Below are positions 34,573 through 46,293 of a DNA stretch of 64,000 nt, piece by piece (position 1 is the stretch's first letter; each line of letters begins with the position of its first letter). The notes under the pieces are model-generated. The model had not been told where the DNA came from, did not search any database, and saw only the letters and a list, made by a program, of their open reading frames with translations. This stretch comes from Pseudomonas sp. SORT22 (GTDB lineage Bacteria; Pseudomonadota; Gammaproteobacteria; Pseudomonadales; Pseudomonadaceae), in the NCBI RefSeq assembly GCF_018417635.1, contig NZ_CP071007.1, positions 916,001 to 980,000 of the forward strand, in the 5' to 3' direction. Made by a program: the position numbers and the translations under genes.

Positions 34573-34600
34573 AAAAAGGACCCTTCGGGGTCCTTTTTTT
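34573..34600 (+). terminator. terminator after pnp
   Basis: AAAAAGGACCC pairs with GGGTCCTTTTT around a stable TTCG tetraloop and ends in seven T. It closes the rimP-to-pnp operon. Confidence 0.95.
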
Positions 34601-34816
34601 ATGCCTGCAGAAATTGTCTTGCGGACTTGCATCTTGCATGCAGGATTTTGCCACTGCTTGCAAAATGCACGATCCAGTTTTTTGCTTGATTAGATAAGCT
34701 ACTGTTTTATAAGGAGAAAATTATTCACAAAAGCTGGCACAGGCCCTGCAATAGTATTCATACCCCTGCTGCCAGGACTTACGGCGCAGACTTTTCGAAA
34801 AACAGGAGTGTCTCGT

Positions 34817-35167
34817 ATGAAGAAGTTCGCTATTGCTGCCGCTACTGCCACCGCCCTGACCCTGACCCTGGCTAACGCGGCGTTTGCCCAACAGCCTTCC
34901 CAGGCTCCGCTGACCGTTGCTGCTGGTGAAGTTACCAAAGCAAAAGAAGCGACCTCCGACACCTGGATCACCACCAAGGTCAAAGCTGACCTGATGACCG
35001 AGAAAGGCATTCCGGGTACCGACATCAAGGTCGAAACCAACAAAGGCGTGGTCTCCCTGTCTTCCGAGGTTGCCGTGACCGATTCGCAGAAAGACATGGC
35101 GGTCGCTATCGCCAAAAAAATCAAAGGCGTTCAAGCCGTCTCGGCTGATGGCCTGAAAAGCAACTAA
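34817..35167 (+). CDS. periplasmic BON-domain protein
   Basis: A 116-residue exported protein. A signal peptide (MKKFAIAAATATALTLTLANAAFA) with a likely cut after AFA at residue 24 precedes one BON domain (about 48-114: TWITTKVKADLM...VSLSSEVAVTDSQKDMAVAIAKKIKGV). This resembles single-BON relatives of OsmY; such proteins are often stress-induced and bind envelope phospholipid, but the role here is not known. ATG 34817 has GGAG eight bases upstream. A GTG three codons earlier is possible. The 258-base upstream gap is AT-rich with several TTGCA/TGCAA repeats but no certain promoter. Confidence 0.85.
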   Translation: MKKFAIAAATATALTLTLANAAFAQQPSQAPLTVAAGEVTKAKEATSDTWITTKVKADLMTEKGIPGTDIKVETNKGVVSLSSEVAVTDSQKDMAVAIAKKIKGVQAVSADGLKSN

Positions 35168-35233
35168 GGCGTTTGTCCCGACTCGCTGACCCTTACAGGT
35201 TCATGCGAAAGACCAAAAGGACTTGGTCACTCA

Positions 35234-35267
35234 AAGCCCCGGCACTGGTTGCCGGGGCTTCTTTTTT
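35234..35267. terminator. terminator between the BON gene and the DUF748 gene
   Basis: AAGCCCCGGC (35234-35243) and GCCGGGGCTT (35251-35260) form a perfect stem with a seven-base loop, followed by CTTTTTT. It lies between convergent genes and can serve both, though the T-run favours the rightward one. Confidence 0.92.
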
Positions 35268-35294
35268 GGGGGAAAGGAGGGGAAGAAGAGGTGG

Positions 35295-38231
35295 TTATTC
35301 CGCGTCCAGATGCAGCGGCGAGATCACTCGGCCATCCGCCTCGGCCTGGCCCAGGCTGGCATCGACGAAGTACACCCGGTCATCCGCCAGCTGGCCTTTA
35401 TCTACCAGGTAGTCCTTGATACTGCTGGCCCGGGCCTGACCCAACTGACGCAGCAGCAGGGCGCTTTCGCCCCAGGACTTGAGCACGGCATCGCGCAACT
35501 GGGTGGTGCGCTGTTCGCGATCGAGTTGTTCCCACTCCGCTGGAGGCTGTTTCTTCATGCGGGTACGGTAGATGCCTTCAAGCATCGCCGGCTTGTCGCC
35601 ATCCGGCACCTTCAGCTCGGAGGCCTGGGCTGGCACCTTGTCGCCGCGGCGCTGGAGGATCTTGTAGTAGGTACTCTGGTACTCACGCTCCAGGCGCTGC
35701 TGGGCAATCAACGGTCCGTCGCTGCTCTGGGCGCTGGTGCCTTCGATCTCCAGGCGCAAGGCAGGGCGCTCTTTGAGCGCCGTCGCCAGCTTGTCCAGGG
35801 CGCTTTGCGCATCCGCGCCCAGGTCGCTGGAGCCAGCGGCAAAGGCGACGTTGCCCAGGTCCTGGGAATCGCCGCCGCTGACCAGCCCGCCGATGAACTT
35901 GAAGGGCGCCTGGGCCGCGCGCAGCACCAGGTTGCGCAGGGTCTGCCAGACAATCGGCATTACGCTGAACTGCGGGTCATTGAGGTCGCCAGTCACCGGT
36001 AGCTCGATGGAGATCTTGCCGTCGGTGTCCTTGAGCAAGGCCACTGCCAGGCGAATCGGCAGGTCCACCGCATCCGGGCTGTCGACCTTCTCACCCAGCT
36101 GCAGTTGCTCGACCACTACCTTGTTCTCGGCCTTGAGCTTGCCTTGGGTGATCACGTAGTGCAGGTCGATGTTCAGCCGGCCCTTACGAATGCGAAAGCC
36201 GGCGAACTTGCCCGAGTAAGGCGTCAGGGTGGTCAGCTCGACGCGTTTGAAGCTGGTGGCGATGTCCAGGGCGGCCATCGGGTCGAAGGGGTTCAGCGAG
36301 CCTTTGATGGTCACCGGTGCATAGCGATCGACCTTGCCCTTGATATCGACCTTGGCAGGTTTCGGCTGACGGTTGTCGATGGTGCCGATCTGGCCGTTGA
36401 GCTGCTGGATGGCGGTGGCGAAGTTCGGGGTCAGGCTGAAGTCGGCAAAGTTGGCCGAACCGTCATTGATATCGATTTCACCGATACGGATGCCCAGTGG
36501 TTTTTCCGCAGGCGCCTTGGCTTTGGCCGGCGCCTTGGACTGCGCGGTAGCCGGTTGCGGGATCAGCAGGTCATCGACGTTGGTGGTGCGGTCTTCGTTG
36601 ATCATGAAGCGCGCGTAGGGCTGCTTGAGGGTCACTTTGCCGATGCTCAGGGCGTCACCGTGGCGGTACGACAGACCGTCGAGGTTCAGCTGCTGCCATT
36701 TGACGAAGTCGCGATCCTTGATGGTGTCCAGGGTGTGCAGCTGGTTGACCTGGGCCTTGCCGTCAATGCTGAAGGCCAGCGGCTCGGTGCTCTTGAGGTC
36801 GACGTTGAGGTCGCTGCCGAGCATGCCGCTGCGCAGTTCCAGGCGGATGTACGGGCTGATGTAGGCCTGGGCGACACGCAGGTCGATGTCCTGGGTGTTG
36901 ACCTTGAGCTTGGCGCTCACCGGCGCCAGGTTGACCTCACCGGCCGCCTGCAGCTTGCCTTGCTTGCCGACACCGGTGTCGAGCTTGAGGGTGAAGGGCG
37001 ACTGGTTGAGGCTGTCGAAATTCTGCAGGTCGAGGTTCAGCGGGCCAACCTCGAGGGCGACCGGTTGTTTCTGCGAGCGGTCGGCCAGGTGTACCTGGTA
37101 ATTGCGCAGTTGCACGTCTTTGAGCAGCACTTGCCATGGCTTGCTCGGTGCCTCGGCGGCGGCCTTTTCCTTGGCATCCGGCTCGGCGGCGGCAGGTTCG
37201 GCTTTCTCTTTGGCCGTGGCTTTGGCCGGCTGGCTGGCGAACAGCTTCTGCCAGTCGAGCTGGCCATCGGACTCTACTGCCGCCCAGGTTTCGAGCTTTT
37301 CGCTGCGGATCTTGCCAACGGTGACCCGCTGCTTGGCCAGGTCAATCGAGGTTTCGCTGACATCCAGGCGCGCCAGGCGTGCCAGCGGGCGGCCATCCGG
37401 TGCCTTGATGGCAAAGGGTGCGATGCTCACCGAGGTGTTGTCCAGCAGCAGCTCGGTTTCCTTGGACAGGTTCAGCTTGTAGTGGGTATCGAGGCTGACC
37501 ACACCTTCTTCCAGCACCAGCGGCACGGCATCGCGCACATAAGGCCAGAAGGCTTTCATCTTGCCGTCGGTGACCTTCAGGGTGCCTTCGGAGGCGATCG
37601 GTACCAGGCTGAAGTTGCCGGCCCAGTCGATGCGCCCGCCCGCCGGACCATTGGCCACCAGGGTCATTTCGGTACTGTCTTCGGGCAGGGTGCTGAGGTT
37701 CTTCAGTTCCAGGTTCATCGAGTCGTAGAGAAACTCGATCGGCTCGCTCGGGCGCAGGTCCTGGAAATGCAGGTAGCCTTCGCTGAGCTTGATACTGCCG
37801 ATGCGCAACGGGAAAGGGTCGCTGGCAGGTTCCTCAGGCTTGGGCTCGCTCGGCGGCAGCTTGAACAGTTGCGTCAGGTTGAGGCTGCCGTCCTTGGCGA
37901 ACAGCAGCTCGGTACGCGCCTTGTCCAGCTCGACACTGTCCAGGTGCAGGGCACCGCTCCACAGGCTGTTGACTTGCAGGTTGGCGTACAGGCGTTCGAA
38001 GCCGACCTGCTCTTTGCCCGGCTCGCCGATCTGCAGGCCCCAGAGGGTCAGTTCGAGGCTGAACGGGTTGAGCTCGATCCGCTGCAGGTGCGCCGGCACC
38101 GTGGCGTAACTGGCCAGTTGCTGGTTGGCGATACGCAGGGCAACCCCTGGGAGAATCAGAAAGCCTAGCAGGCTGTACAAGGCCACTGCGGCCAGCATGG
38201 CGCCGAGGGCGCGTTTCAATCCTTTGGGCAT
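35295..38231 (-). CDS. large DUF748 (AsmA-like) envelope protein
   Basis: A 978-residue protein with one N-terminal membrane anchor (about residues 8-30) and a long periplasmic body of repeated beta-strand segments, as in AsmA/TamB-like proteins (DUF748). Pro/Ala/Lys-rich linkers (near 345-375 and 565-580) separate blocks. Toward the C-terminus LDIATSFKRVELTTLTPYSG and the block DLGNVAFAAGSSDLG resemble an OmpA-like end. Such proteins are thought to bridge the envelope and may move lipids. I chose ATG 38231 (MPKGLKRALGAM); an upstream GTG would add 15 residues without a ribosome site. Function is unproven. Confidence 0.85.
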   Translation of the reverse strand: MPKGLKRALGAMLAAVALYSLLGFLILPGVALRIANQQLASYATVPAHLQRIELNPFSLELTLWGLQIGEPGKEQVGFERLYANLQVNSLWSGALHLDSVELDKARTELLFAKDGSLNLTQLFKLPPSEPKPEEPASDPFPLRIGSIKLSEGYLHFQDLRPSEPIEFLYDSMNLELKNLSTLPEDSTEMTLVANGPAGGRIDWAGNFSLVPIASEGTLKVTDGKMKAFWPYVRDAVPLVLEEGVVSLDTHYKLNLSKETELLLDNTSVSIAPFAIKAPDGRPLARLARLDVSETSIDLAKQRVTVGKIRSEKLETWAAVESDGQLDWQKLFASQPAKATAKEKAEPAAAEPDAKEKAAAEAPSKPWQVLLKDVQLRNYQVHLADRSQKQPVALEVGPLNLDLQNFDSLNQSPFTLKLDTGVGKQGKLQAAGEVNLAPVSAKLKVNTQDIDLRVAQAYISPYIRLELRSGMLGSDLNVDLKSTEPLAFSIDGKAQVNQLHTLDTIKDRDFVKWQQLNLDGLSYRHGDALSIGKVTLKQPYARFMINEDRTTNVDDLLIPQPATAQSKAPAKAKAPAEKPLGIRIGEIDINDGSANFADFSLTPNFATAIQQLNGQIGTIDNRQPKPAKVDIKGKVDRYAPVTIKGSLNPFDPMAALDIATSFKRVELTTLTPYSGKFAGFRIRKGRLNIDLHYVITQGKLKAENKVVVEQLQLGEKVDSPDAVDLPIRLAVALLKDTDGKISIELPVTGDLNDPQFSVMPIVWQTLRNLVLRAAQAPFKFIGGLVSGGDSQDLGNVAFAAGSSDLGADAQSALDKLATALKERPALRLEIEGTSAQSSDGPLIAQQRLEREYQSTYYKILQRRGDKVPAQASELKVPDGDKPAMLEGIYRTRMKKQPPAEWEQLDREQRTTQLRDAVLKSWGESALLLRQLGQARASSIKDYLVDKGQLADDRVYFVDASLGQAEADGRVISPLHLDAE

Positions 38232-38322
38232 GTGTGGCGTCGTCTGTCTCGAACGGGAGTGCTTGGAGTATGGCACGTAAAAACGGTTCCGAAGCTACTC
38301 CGAAAATTAACGAAATTTTGTT

Positions 38323-39339
38323 TCAGAGCTGAAGAATCAAGGTCTTCAGTGGCGGCTGGCCATCCTGCGACGGAAAGTCGCCGGCAGGTTTGAGCACTTG
38401 CCAGTCGCGTACCGGGCGCCCGGCTTTCTCGGCGCAGCGCAGCACTTGCTCGCGCCAGTCGTCGAGACTGACCTTGGCCAGGTTGTTACAGCAAATCAGT
38501 ACGCCGTCGTCGGCGGTGCTCAACAGGGCCGGCTTGAGCAGGCTCTGGTAGTCGCGCAGCAGGTCGACGGTGCCGAAGGCGCTCTTGGCCCAGGCCGGCG
38601 GGTCGAGGAACACCAGGTCGAACTGGCGCTGCTCCAGGCGCGGATACGGCGGCAGCTTGTGGCCGCGACGCTGGCTGACCGGCAAGCCGGCGAACTGGCG
38701 GATCGCCGGAAAGTAATCGGACTGGATAAAGCTCATCGGCAACAGTTGCGGGTTGAGTGCGCCGTTCTCCTTGCCGACCGCCAGGTTGCCTTCGGCGAAG
38801 TCCAGGTTGCACACCTCGCGCGCGCCGCCCGCTGCGGCGCTGAGGCCGACGCCGCAGGTATAGGCAAAGAGGTTGAGCACGCTTTTGCCGGCACTGTGCT
38901 GCTTGACCCAGCCACGGGCATTGCGCAGGTCGAGGAACAGTAGCGGATCCTGCCCGGCATGGCGGCCACGTACCCGGTAGTTCAGGCCCCATTCGTGACC
39001 GACATGATCGGCCAGCGCGGCCTCGCTCGCCTGATACACCGGGTCGCGACGATCGATGCGGCTGTTGCCCTGGGAGCGGTCGTTGTAGACCAACAGCAGT
39101 TCCAGGCCCAGGTGCGCTTGCACCGCCGCGTGCAGCTCCAGCAAGGCGCCGGTCTCAAGGCTTTGGTGGAAGCTTTGCACCAGCAACTGCGGGCCGTAGC
39201 GGTCGATGGTCAGGCCGCTGGCGCCTTCCTGGCTGCCATGGAACAGGCGATAGCAGTCGGTGCCCTGGGCATGCAGTTCGGCGAGAAGGCCCTGGCGGGC
39301 GTCGAGGGCGGCGCGCAGCGCCTGATTCAAGAGGGACAT
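38323..39339 (-). CDS. class I SAM-dependent rRNA methyltransferase (RlmI-like)
   Basis: A 338-residue methyltransferase. The SAM-binding motif LNLFAYTCGVGLSA is at residues 155-168 and the catalytic loop FLDPPAW at 245-250. These resemble the 23S rRNA cytosine-5 methyltransferase family (RlmI/RlmK-C half), although the aspartate-proline-proline loop also occurs in N-methyltransferases. It lacks the N-terminal PUA domain of E. coli RlmI (396 residues). The exact target base is not known from sequence. It is monocistronic, between DUF748 and the thiolase. Confidence 0.82.
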   Translation of the reverse strand: MSLLNQALRAALDARQGLLAELHAQGTDCYRLFHGSQEGASGLTIDRYGPQLLVQSFHQSLETGALLELHAAVQAHLGLELLLVYNDRSQGNSRIDRRDPVYQASEAALADHVGHEWGLNYRVRGRHAGQDPLLFLDLRNARGWVKQHSAGKSVLNLFAYTCGVGLSAAAGGAREVCNLDFAEGNLAVGKENGALNPQLLPMSFIQSDYFPAIRQFAGLPVSQRRGHKLPPYPRLEQRQFDLVFLDPPAWAKSAFGTVDLLRDYQSLLKPALLSTADDGVLICCNNLAKVSLDDWREQVLRCAEKAGRPVRDWQVLKPAGDFPSQDGQPPLKTLILQL

Positions 39340-39387
39340 GCACGTGGCCTTGGTTTGCGGACGTGCAGTTTATCAGTTCAGGCCAGG

Positions 39388-39410
39388 GGAGGGGCCGTTG
39401 CAGCCCCTCC
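39388..39410 (-). terminator. hairpin after the thiolase gene
   Basis: GGAGGGGC and GCCCCTCC pair around a seven-base loop nine bases beyond the thiolase stop. There is no T-run on the minus strand, so it is a weak terminator or an end-protecting hairpin. Confidence 0.4.
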
Positions 39411-39418
39411 CGCAGTGA

Positions 39419-40597
39419 TCAGCGCTCGATCGCCAGGGCCACGCCCTGACCACCGCCGATGCACAGGGTCGCCAGGCCTTTGCTGACGTCACGCTTGATC
39501 ATTTCATGCAGCAAAGTTACCAGCACCCGACAACCCGAGGCGCCAATCGGGTGCCCCAGGGCAATCGCGCCGCCATTGACGTTGACCTTGCTGGCGTCCC
39601 AGCCCAGCTCCTTGCCCACCGACAGGGCCTGGGCGGCAAAGGCTTCGTTGGCCTCGATCAGATCGAGGTCGCTCAACTGCCAGCCGGCCTTGTCCAGGCA
39701 GCGGCGGGTGGCGCTGACCGGGCCGATGCCCATGATCGCCGGATCAACCCCGGCGTTGGCATAGGCCTTGATCCGCGCCAGGATCGGCAGGCCCAGCTGT
39801 TGCGCCTTGGCCGCACTCATCAGCAGTACCGCTGCCGCACCGTCGTTGAGCGAAGAGGCGTTACCGGCTGTTACCGTGCCGTCTTTCTTGAACGCCGGCT
39901 TGAGCTTGCCCAGCGACTCGGCGGTAGTGCCGGCGCGGGGTTGCTCGTCGGTGGCGAAGGCCACCGGCTCGCCCTTGCGCTGCGGAATCAGGATCGGGGT
40001 GATTTCGTCGACGAAGCGCCGGGCTTCGATGGCGGCGGCGGCTTTCTGCTGCGAGGTGGCGGCGAAGGCGTCCTGTTCTTCCCGGCTGATGCCGTATTTT
40101 TCCACCAGGTTCTCGGCGGTGATGCCCATGTGGTAGTCGTTGAACGCATCCCACAGGCCGTCGCTGATCATGCTGTCGATCAGTGTGCTGTGGCCCATGC
40201 GCAGGCCGGTACGGGCACCCGGCATGACGTAGTTGGCCAGGCTCATGTTCTCCTGGCCGCCGGCGATGATCACCTCGGCATCGCCGCAGCGAATTGCCTG
40301 GGTCGCCAGGTGCAGGGCCTTGAGGCCCGAGCCGCAGACCTTGTTCAGGGTCATGGCCGGTACCGCGTGGGGCAGGCCGGCCTTGATCGCGGCCTGACGC
40401 GCCGGGTTCTGCCCGGCACCGGCGGTCAGTACCTGGCCGAGGATGACTTCATCGACCAGTTCGGCATCGATGCCGGTCTGGGTCAGCAACTGGCGGATCA
40501 CCGCAGCGCCGAGGTCGACGGCAGGAATGTTGGCCAGCGCCCCCTGGTAGCTCCCGACAGCAGTACGGGTGGCGGCAACGATTACGACATCTTGCAT
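39419..40597 (-). CDS. acetyl-CoA C-acetyltransferase (thiolase II)
   Basis: A 392-residue biosynthetic-type thiolase that condenses two acetyl-CoA to acetoacetyl-CoA or runs in reverse. Catalytic Cys88 is in NKVCGSG, the histidine lies in GHPIGASG near residue 349, and the second cysteine Cys379 is in [11 protein letters not shown] 40597 fits the conserved start; a non-conserved five-residue extension is possible. It is upstream-adjacent to a DUF2236 gene and acsA on the same strand, so acetyl-CoA metabolism is grouped, though the 112-base gap argues for separate promoters. Names used elsewhere include atoB and phaA; I do not assign one. Confidence 0.92.
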   Translation of the reverse strand: MQDVVIVAATRTAVGSYQGALANIPAVDLGAAVIRQLLTQTGIDAELVDEVILGQVLTAGAGQNPARQAAIKAGLPHAVPAMTLNKVCGSGLKALHLATQAIRCGDAEVIIAGGQENMSLANYVMPGARTGLRMGHSTLIDSMISDGLWDAFNDYHMGITAENLVEKYGISREEQDAFAATSQQKAAAAIEARRFVDEITPILIPQRKGEPVAFATDEQPRAGTTAESLGKLKPAFKKDGTVTAGNASSLNDGAAAVLLMSAAKAQQLGLPILARIKAYANAGVDPAIMGIGPVSATRRCLDKAGWQLSDLDLIEANEAFAAQALSVGKELGWDASKVNVNGGAIALGHPIGASGCRVLVTLLHEMIKRDVSKGLATLCIGGGQGVALAIER

Positions 40598-40709
40598 GGC
40601 GCGGGTCCTCACTCTTATTGGATTTGGCGTCAGAACGGTTCAGGCCCCAGGGCCTGGATAGACCGGCATGGTGGCATAGATGAGCGGGCGAGGGCTATTG
40701 GCGTACCGC

Positions 40710-41579
40710 TCAGGCGATTCCCATACGTCGCCGGGCGCGATGGGCCGAGCCGTCGCGCATGGCCCAGCGCAGCACCGGAGCAGTGCTGTGGATGCCCAGG
40801 CGAATCAATCGGCGTTGCAGCGGGTTCTGGCCCAGCTCGAGCATCGCGCTGGCCCATTCCGGCAGCAGGTCGATACCGGCGCGCAGCATCAAGGCGCCGA
40901 CCGGTTGCGCCAGGCGGCTGGGCGCCGGCGCGTCGAGCAGCACCTGCACCACTTCATGGCTGCGCGCGTCGCACAGCAGTTGCGGGCGCATGGCCTGCAG
41001 GTAGTCGGCAATTTGCTGGCGTGAGCGCGGCACGTTGCGCGCGCCCAGGCGCTCGGCGATCAGGGCGATCTCGGCGTAGTAGGCGTCCTGTTCGGTGACC
41101 GGCATCTGCGGGTTGCGGTAGCGCATGTGGGCGGCAAGAAAGCTGCTGACCTCGGCCACATGCACCCAGGTCAGCAGGTCCGGGTCGCTGGCGGCATAGG
41201 GCCGGCCATCGGCAGCGCTGCCGACCACCTGCAGGTGAATGGTGCGCACTTTTTCGATCAGCCAGTTGGCATCCCGGCTCGAACCAAAGGTGGTGCCGGA
41301 GATGAACTGGCTGGTGCGGCGCAAGCGGCCGAGCAGGTCCTGGCGAAAGTTGGAATGATCCCATACGCCAGCCAGCGCCAGCGGGTGCAGCAACTGCAGG
41401 AGCAGGGCACTGATGCCGCCGATCAGCATGCTCGGGAAGTCGCCGTGCACACGCCAGCTGAGGCTGTCCGGGCCGAACAGACCGGGGTCGCCCTTGGGGT
41501 TTTCCAGGTCGAGCTGACCCAGGGACAAGCCGGTCAGGCTCATCACCTGGGTTTCGATACGGCGGCGAATCGCTTCCAT
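40710..41579 (-). CDS. DUF2236 / MpaB-type oxygenase-like protein
   Basis: A 289-residue all-alpha protein of the family that includes latex-clearing protein and fungal MpaB, whose known members bind haem b. The typical block is present: LLLQLLHPLALAGVWDHSNF near residues 60-80, then RTSQFISGTTFGS and the DLLTWVHVAEVSSFL helix. Haem ligands usually come from histidines in these helices; His66 and His140 region residues are candidates. The substrate is not known. It sits 39 bases after acsA on the same strand and may be co-transcribed. Confidence 0.75.
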   Translation of the reverse strand: MEAIRRRIETQVMSLTGLSLGQLDLENPKGDPGLFGPDSLSWRVHGDFPSMLIGGISALLLQLLHPLALAGVWDHSNFRQDLLGRLRRTSQFISGTTFGSSRDANWLIEKVRTIHLQVVGSAADGRPYAASDPDLLTWVHVAEVSSFLAAHMRYRNPQMPVTEQDAYYAEIALIAERLGARNVPRSRQQIADYLQAMRPQLLCDARSHEVVQVLLDAPAPSRLAQPVGALMLRAGIDLLPEWASAMLELGQNPLQRRLIRLGIHSTAPVLRWAMRDGSAHRARRRMGIA

Positions 41580-41618
41580 GGTTACCTTGTGTTCAAGGCA
41601 GCCGATCAGCGCTGCCGC

Positions 41619-43553
<1,935 letters not shown>

Positions 43554-43600
43554 GGCGGGGTCCTGTTCTGACGGATTGTTTTTGTCAGGACAGTGTAGCC

Positions 43601-43636
43601 GCTGCCCCCGGCCGTGTTCGTTCGGCCAGGGGCAGC
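43601..43636 (-). terminator. hairpin after pgi
   Basis: GCTGCCCC and GGGGCAGC pair with an inner GGCC/GGCC stem. It is eight bases beyond the pgi stop. There is no T-run on the minus strand, so termination strength is doubtful. Confidence 0.5.
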
Positions 43637-43644
43637 GCGGGCGG

Positions 43645-45309
43645 TCAACCGCGGTGACGGCTGCGGAAGAAGTTGATCAGGCCCTGGGTCGAGGCGTCTT
43701 CGGCAGGCTCTTCAATGCCGCCGGTCAGGCGCTGGTAGACGCCCTTGCCGAGCTCCTTGCCCAGCTCCACGCCCCACTGGTCGAAGGCGTTGATACCCCA
43801 GATGACGCTTTGCACGAATACCTTGTGCTCGTACATCGCCACCAGTGCGCCAAGACGCCGTGGGCTGATGCGCTCGACCACCAGGGTATTGCTCGGGCGG
43901 TTGCCCGGAATCACCTTGTGCGGTGCCAGCTTCTGGATCTCGGCTTCGGCCATGCCTTTGTCACGCAGCTCGGCTTCGGCTTCGCTGCGGGTCTTGCCCA
44001 GCATCAGTGCCTGGCTCTGCGACAGGCAGTTGGCGTACAGCCACTGGTGATGGTCGGCGACCGGGTTGAAGCTGACCACCGGGACGATGAAGTCGGCCGG
44101 AATCAGCTGGGTGCCCTGGTGCAGCAACTGGTGGTAGGCATGCTGGCCGTTGCAACCCACGCCGCCCCAGATGACCGGGCCGGTGTCGTGGTTGACCGGC
44201 GTGCCGTCCTGGCGGACGCTCTTGCCGTTGGATTCCATGTCCAGCTGCTGCAGGTGCTTGGTGATGTTACGCAGGTAGTGGTCGTACGGCAGGATCGCGT
44301 GGCTTTGCGCGCCCCAGAAGTTGCCGTACCACACGCCGAGCAAGGCCAGCAGCACCGGCATGTTCTGTTCGAACGGCGCGTTCTGGAAGTGCTGGTCCAT
44401 GGTGTAGGCACCGGACAGCAGTTCCTTGAAGTTGGCGGTACCGATGGCCAGCGCAATCGGCAAGCCGATGGCTGACCACAGCGAGTAACGCCCGCCGACC
44501 CAGTCCCACATCGGGAAAATGTTTTCTTCACGGATGCCGAAGGCCACGGCGGCGGCCTTGTTGCTGGAAACAGCGATGAAGTGCTTGTACAGCTCGGCTT
44601 CCGAGCCACCCTGGGCCAGGTACCAGGCGCGGGCGGCCTGGGCGTTCTTCAGTGTTTCGAGGGTGTTGAACGACTTGGACGAAACGATGAACAGCGTGGT
44701 TTCGGCGCGCAGCTTGGCCGACAGCTCGTGGAACTCGCTGCCGTCGATGTTTGCCAGGTAATGGCAGCGCACGCCGCGCTGGGCGTAAGGCAGCAGGGCT
44801 TCGGAGACCAGCTCGGGGCCGAGGAACGAGCCACCGATGCCGATGTTGACCACGTCGGTGATCGGCTTCTCGCTGTAGCCGCGCCACAGGCCATCATGGA
44901 TGCGGCCAACCAGCTCGGTCACCTGGTTGAGGACCTTGTGCACCTCGGGCATCACGTTGACGCCGTTGACGCTCAGCTTGTCGCCCACCGGGCGGCGCAG
45001 GGCGGTATGTAGCGCCGGGCGGCCTTCGGAGGCGTTAAGGATCTCGCCGGCGAACAGGCCCTTGATGGCCTCTTGCAGACCGACCTCGTTGGCCAGGCCC
45101 ACCAGCAGCTCGCGGGTCTGGGCGTTGATCAGGTTTTTCGAGTAGTCGAGGAACAGCCCGCAGGTGCTCAGGGAGAATTCTTCGAAGCGCTTTGGCTCGG
45201 CAGTGAATGCGTCGCGCATGCTGAAGTCCTGCATGGCTTCGCGGTGTTGCTGGAGCGCCTGCCAGGCGGGCAGGGCGGTAACATCATGAGGGGTGCGGTA
45301 ATACGCCAT
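43645..45309 (-). CDS. pgi: glucose-6-phosphate isomerase
   Basis: A 554-residue enzyme interconverting glucose-6-phosphate and fructose-6-phosphate, used in pseudomonads mainly for gluconeogenesis and the recycling hexose loop. The PGI signatures are [10 protein letters not shown] near residue 155 and the catalytic [13 protein letters not shown] near 280. ATG 45309 begins the conserved [13 protein letters not shown]; a longer upstream frame is not supported. A perfect TATAAT on its strand sits inside a dyad 60-90 bases upstream. Confidence 0.97.
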   Translation of the reverse strand: MAYYRTPHDVTALPAWQALQQHREAMQDFSMRDAFTAEPKRFEEFSLSTCGLFLDYSKNLINAQTRELLVGLANEVGLQEAIKGLFAGEILNASEGRPALHTALRRPVGDKLSVNGVNVMPEVHKVLNQVTELVGRIHDGLWRGYSEKPITDVVNIGIGGSFLGPELVSEALLPYAQRGVRCHYLANIDGSEFHELSAKLRAETTLFIVSSKSFNTLETLKNAQAARAWYLAQGGSEAELYKHFIAVSSNKAAAVAFGIREENIFPMWDWVGGRYSLWSAIGLPIALAIGTANFKELLSGAYTMDQHFQNAPFEQNMPVLLALLGVWYGNFWGAQSHAILPYDHYLRNITKHLQQLDMESNGKSVRQDGTPVNHDTGPVIWGGVGCNGQHAYHQLLHQGTQLIPADFIVPVVSFNPVADHHQWLYANCLSQSQALMLGKTRSEAEAELRDKGMAEAEIQKLAPHKVIPGNRPSNTLVVERISPRRLGALVAMYEHKVFVQSVIWGINAFDQWGVELGKELGKGVYQRLTGGIEEPAEDASTQGLINFFRSRHRG

Positions 45310-45367
45310 CGCTGCAGGTTTCCTTATTGCGTGAACTGCCTTGGACACTGAAAACAGCGCCCCGTTT

Positions 45368-45401
45368 GCAGGCTGATGCCAATTATAGGCATGCAGCCTG
45401 C
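45368..45401. promoter_or_regulatory. dyad with embedded TATAAT upstream of pgi
   Basis: GCAGGCTG-ATGCC and GGCAT-G-CAGCCTGC form a 13-bp inverted repeat with one extra base and a seven-base centre. Read on the minus strand, the centre is a perfect TATAAT facing pgi. A -35 match is poor. It may be an operator over the pgi -10 box or an RNA hairpin at the end of panC; both readings are inference. Confidence 0.45.
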
Positions 45402-45435
45402 GTTACAGGGAGAGGCAGCTCAGCGGGCGACCGGG

Positions 45436-46293
45436 TTACTTGTCGTCAAGGTTCAGGTGCAGGTTGTCGATCAGGCGGGTAGCTCCGAGGAAGGCGGCTA
45501 CCAGGATCACCAGATCGCGGTCTTCAGGCGTCGCCGGGCGCAGGCTCAGGGCCTGGCGGACTTCCAGGTAGTCCGGGCGAAAGCCTGCTGCAGCCAGTTG
45601 CTGCTGGCCGTTGGCGATAAGCGCCGGGTAGTCGCGTTCGCCTTGCTCGATGGCGGCGGCCATCTGGCTCAGCAGGCGATACAGCGCTGGCGCCGTGGCG
45701 CGCTGCTCGTCGCTCAGGTAGCCGTTGCGCGACGACAGCGCCAGGCCGTCTTCGGCGCGCACGGTCGGCTCGCCGATGATCTGGATCGGCATGTTCAGGT
45801 CGCGCACCAGCGCGCGGATTACCGCCAGTTGCTGGAAGTCTTTCTGGCCAAATACCGCCAGGTCCGGCTGGACCATGTTGAACAGCTTGCTGACCACCGT
45901 CGCCACGCCTTCGAAATGGCCCGGACGGCTGGCACCACAGAGCCCGTCGGACAGCTGCGGGACGCTGACCCGGGTCTGCCCGGCCATGCCGTCGGGGTAT
46001 ATTTCTTCGACAGTGGGGGCGAACAGCAGGTGGCAGCCGGCCTGGAGCAGTTTCTCCTGGTCGGCGGCGAGGGTCCGCGGGTACTTGTCGAGGTCTTCGC
46101 TGGGGCCGAACTGCAGCGGGTTGACGAAGATGCTGGCGACGACGAAGTCGACCCGTTGCGCGGCCTTGGTCACCAGCGCGGCATGGCCGCTGTGCAGGTT
46201 GCCCATGGTCGGCACGAAGCCGATGCGTTTGCCCTCACTGCGCGCCCGCGCCACGGCGGCGCGCAGTTCGAGGACGGTCTTGACTGTATTCAT
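45436..46293 (-). CDS. panC: pantothenate synthetase
   Basis: A 285-residue enzyme that joins pantoate and beta-alanine with ATP to make pantothenate, the coenzyme A precursor. The HIGH-type motif reads [10 protein letters not shown] (His34 and His37), and the KMSKS-like LSSRNGYLS is near residue 185. Its ATG overlaps the panB stop by four bases, the classical coupled panB-panC pair. panD is not in the window. Confidence 0.97.
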   Translation of the reverse strand: MNTVKTVLELRAAVARARSEGKRIGFVPTMGNLHSGHAALVTKAAQRVDFVVASIFVNPLQFGPSEDLDKYPRTLAADQEKLLQAGCHLLFAPTVEEIYPDGMAGQTRVSVPQLSDGLCGASRPGHFEGVATVVSKLFNMVQPDLAVFGQKDFQQLAVIRALVRDLNMPIQIIGEPTVRAEDGLALSSRNGYLSDEQRATAPALYRLLSQMAAAIEQGERDYPALIANGQQQLAAAGFRPDYLEVRQALSLRPATPEDRDLVILVAAFLGATRLIDNLHLNLDDK

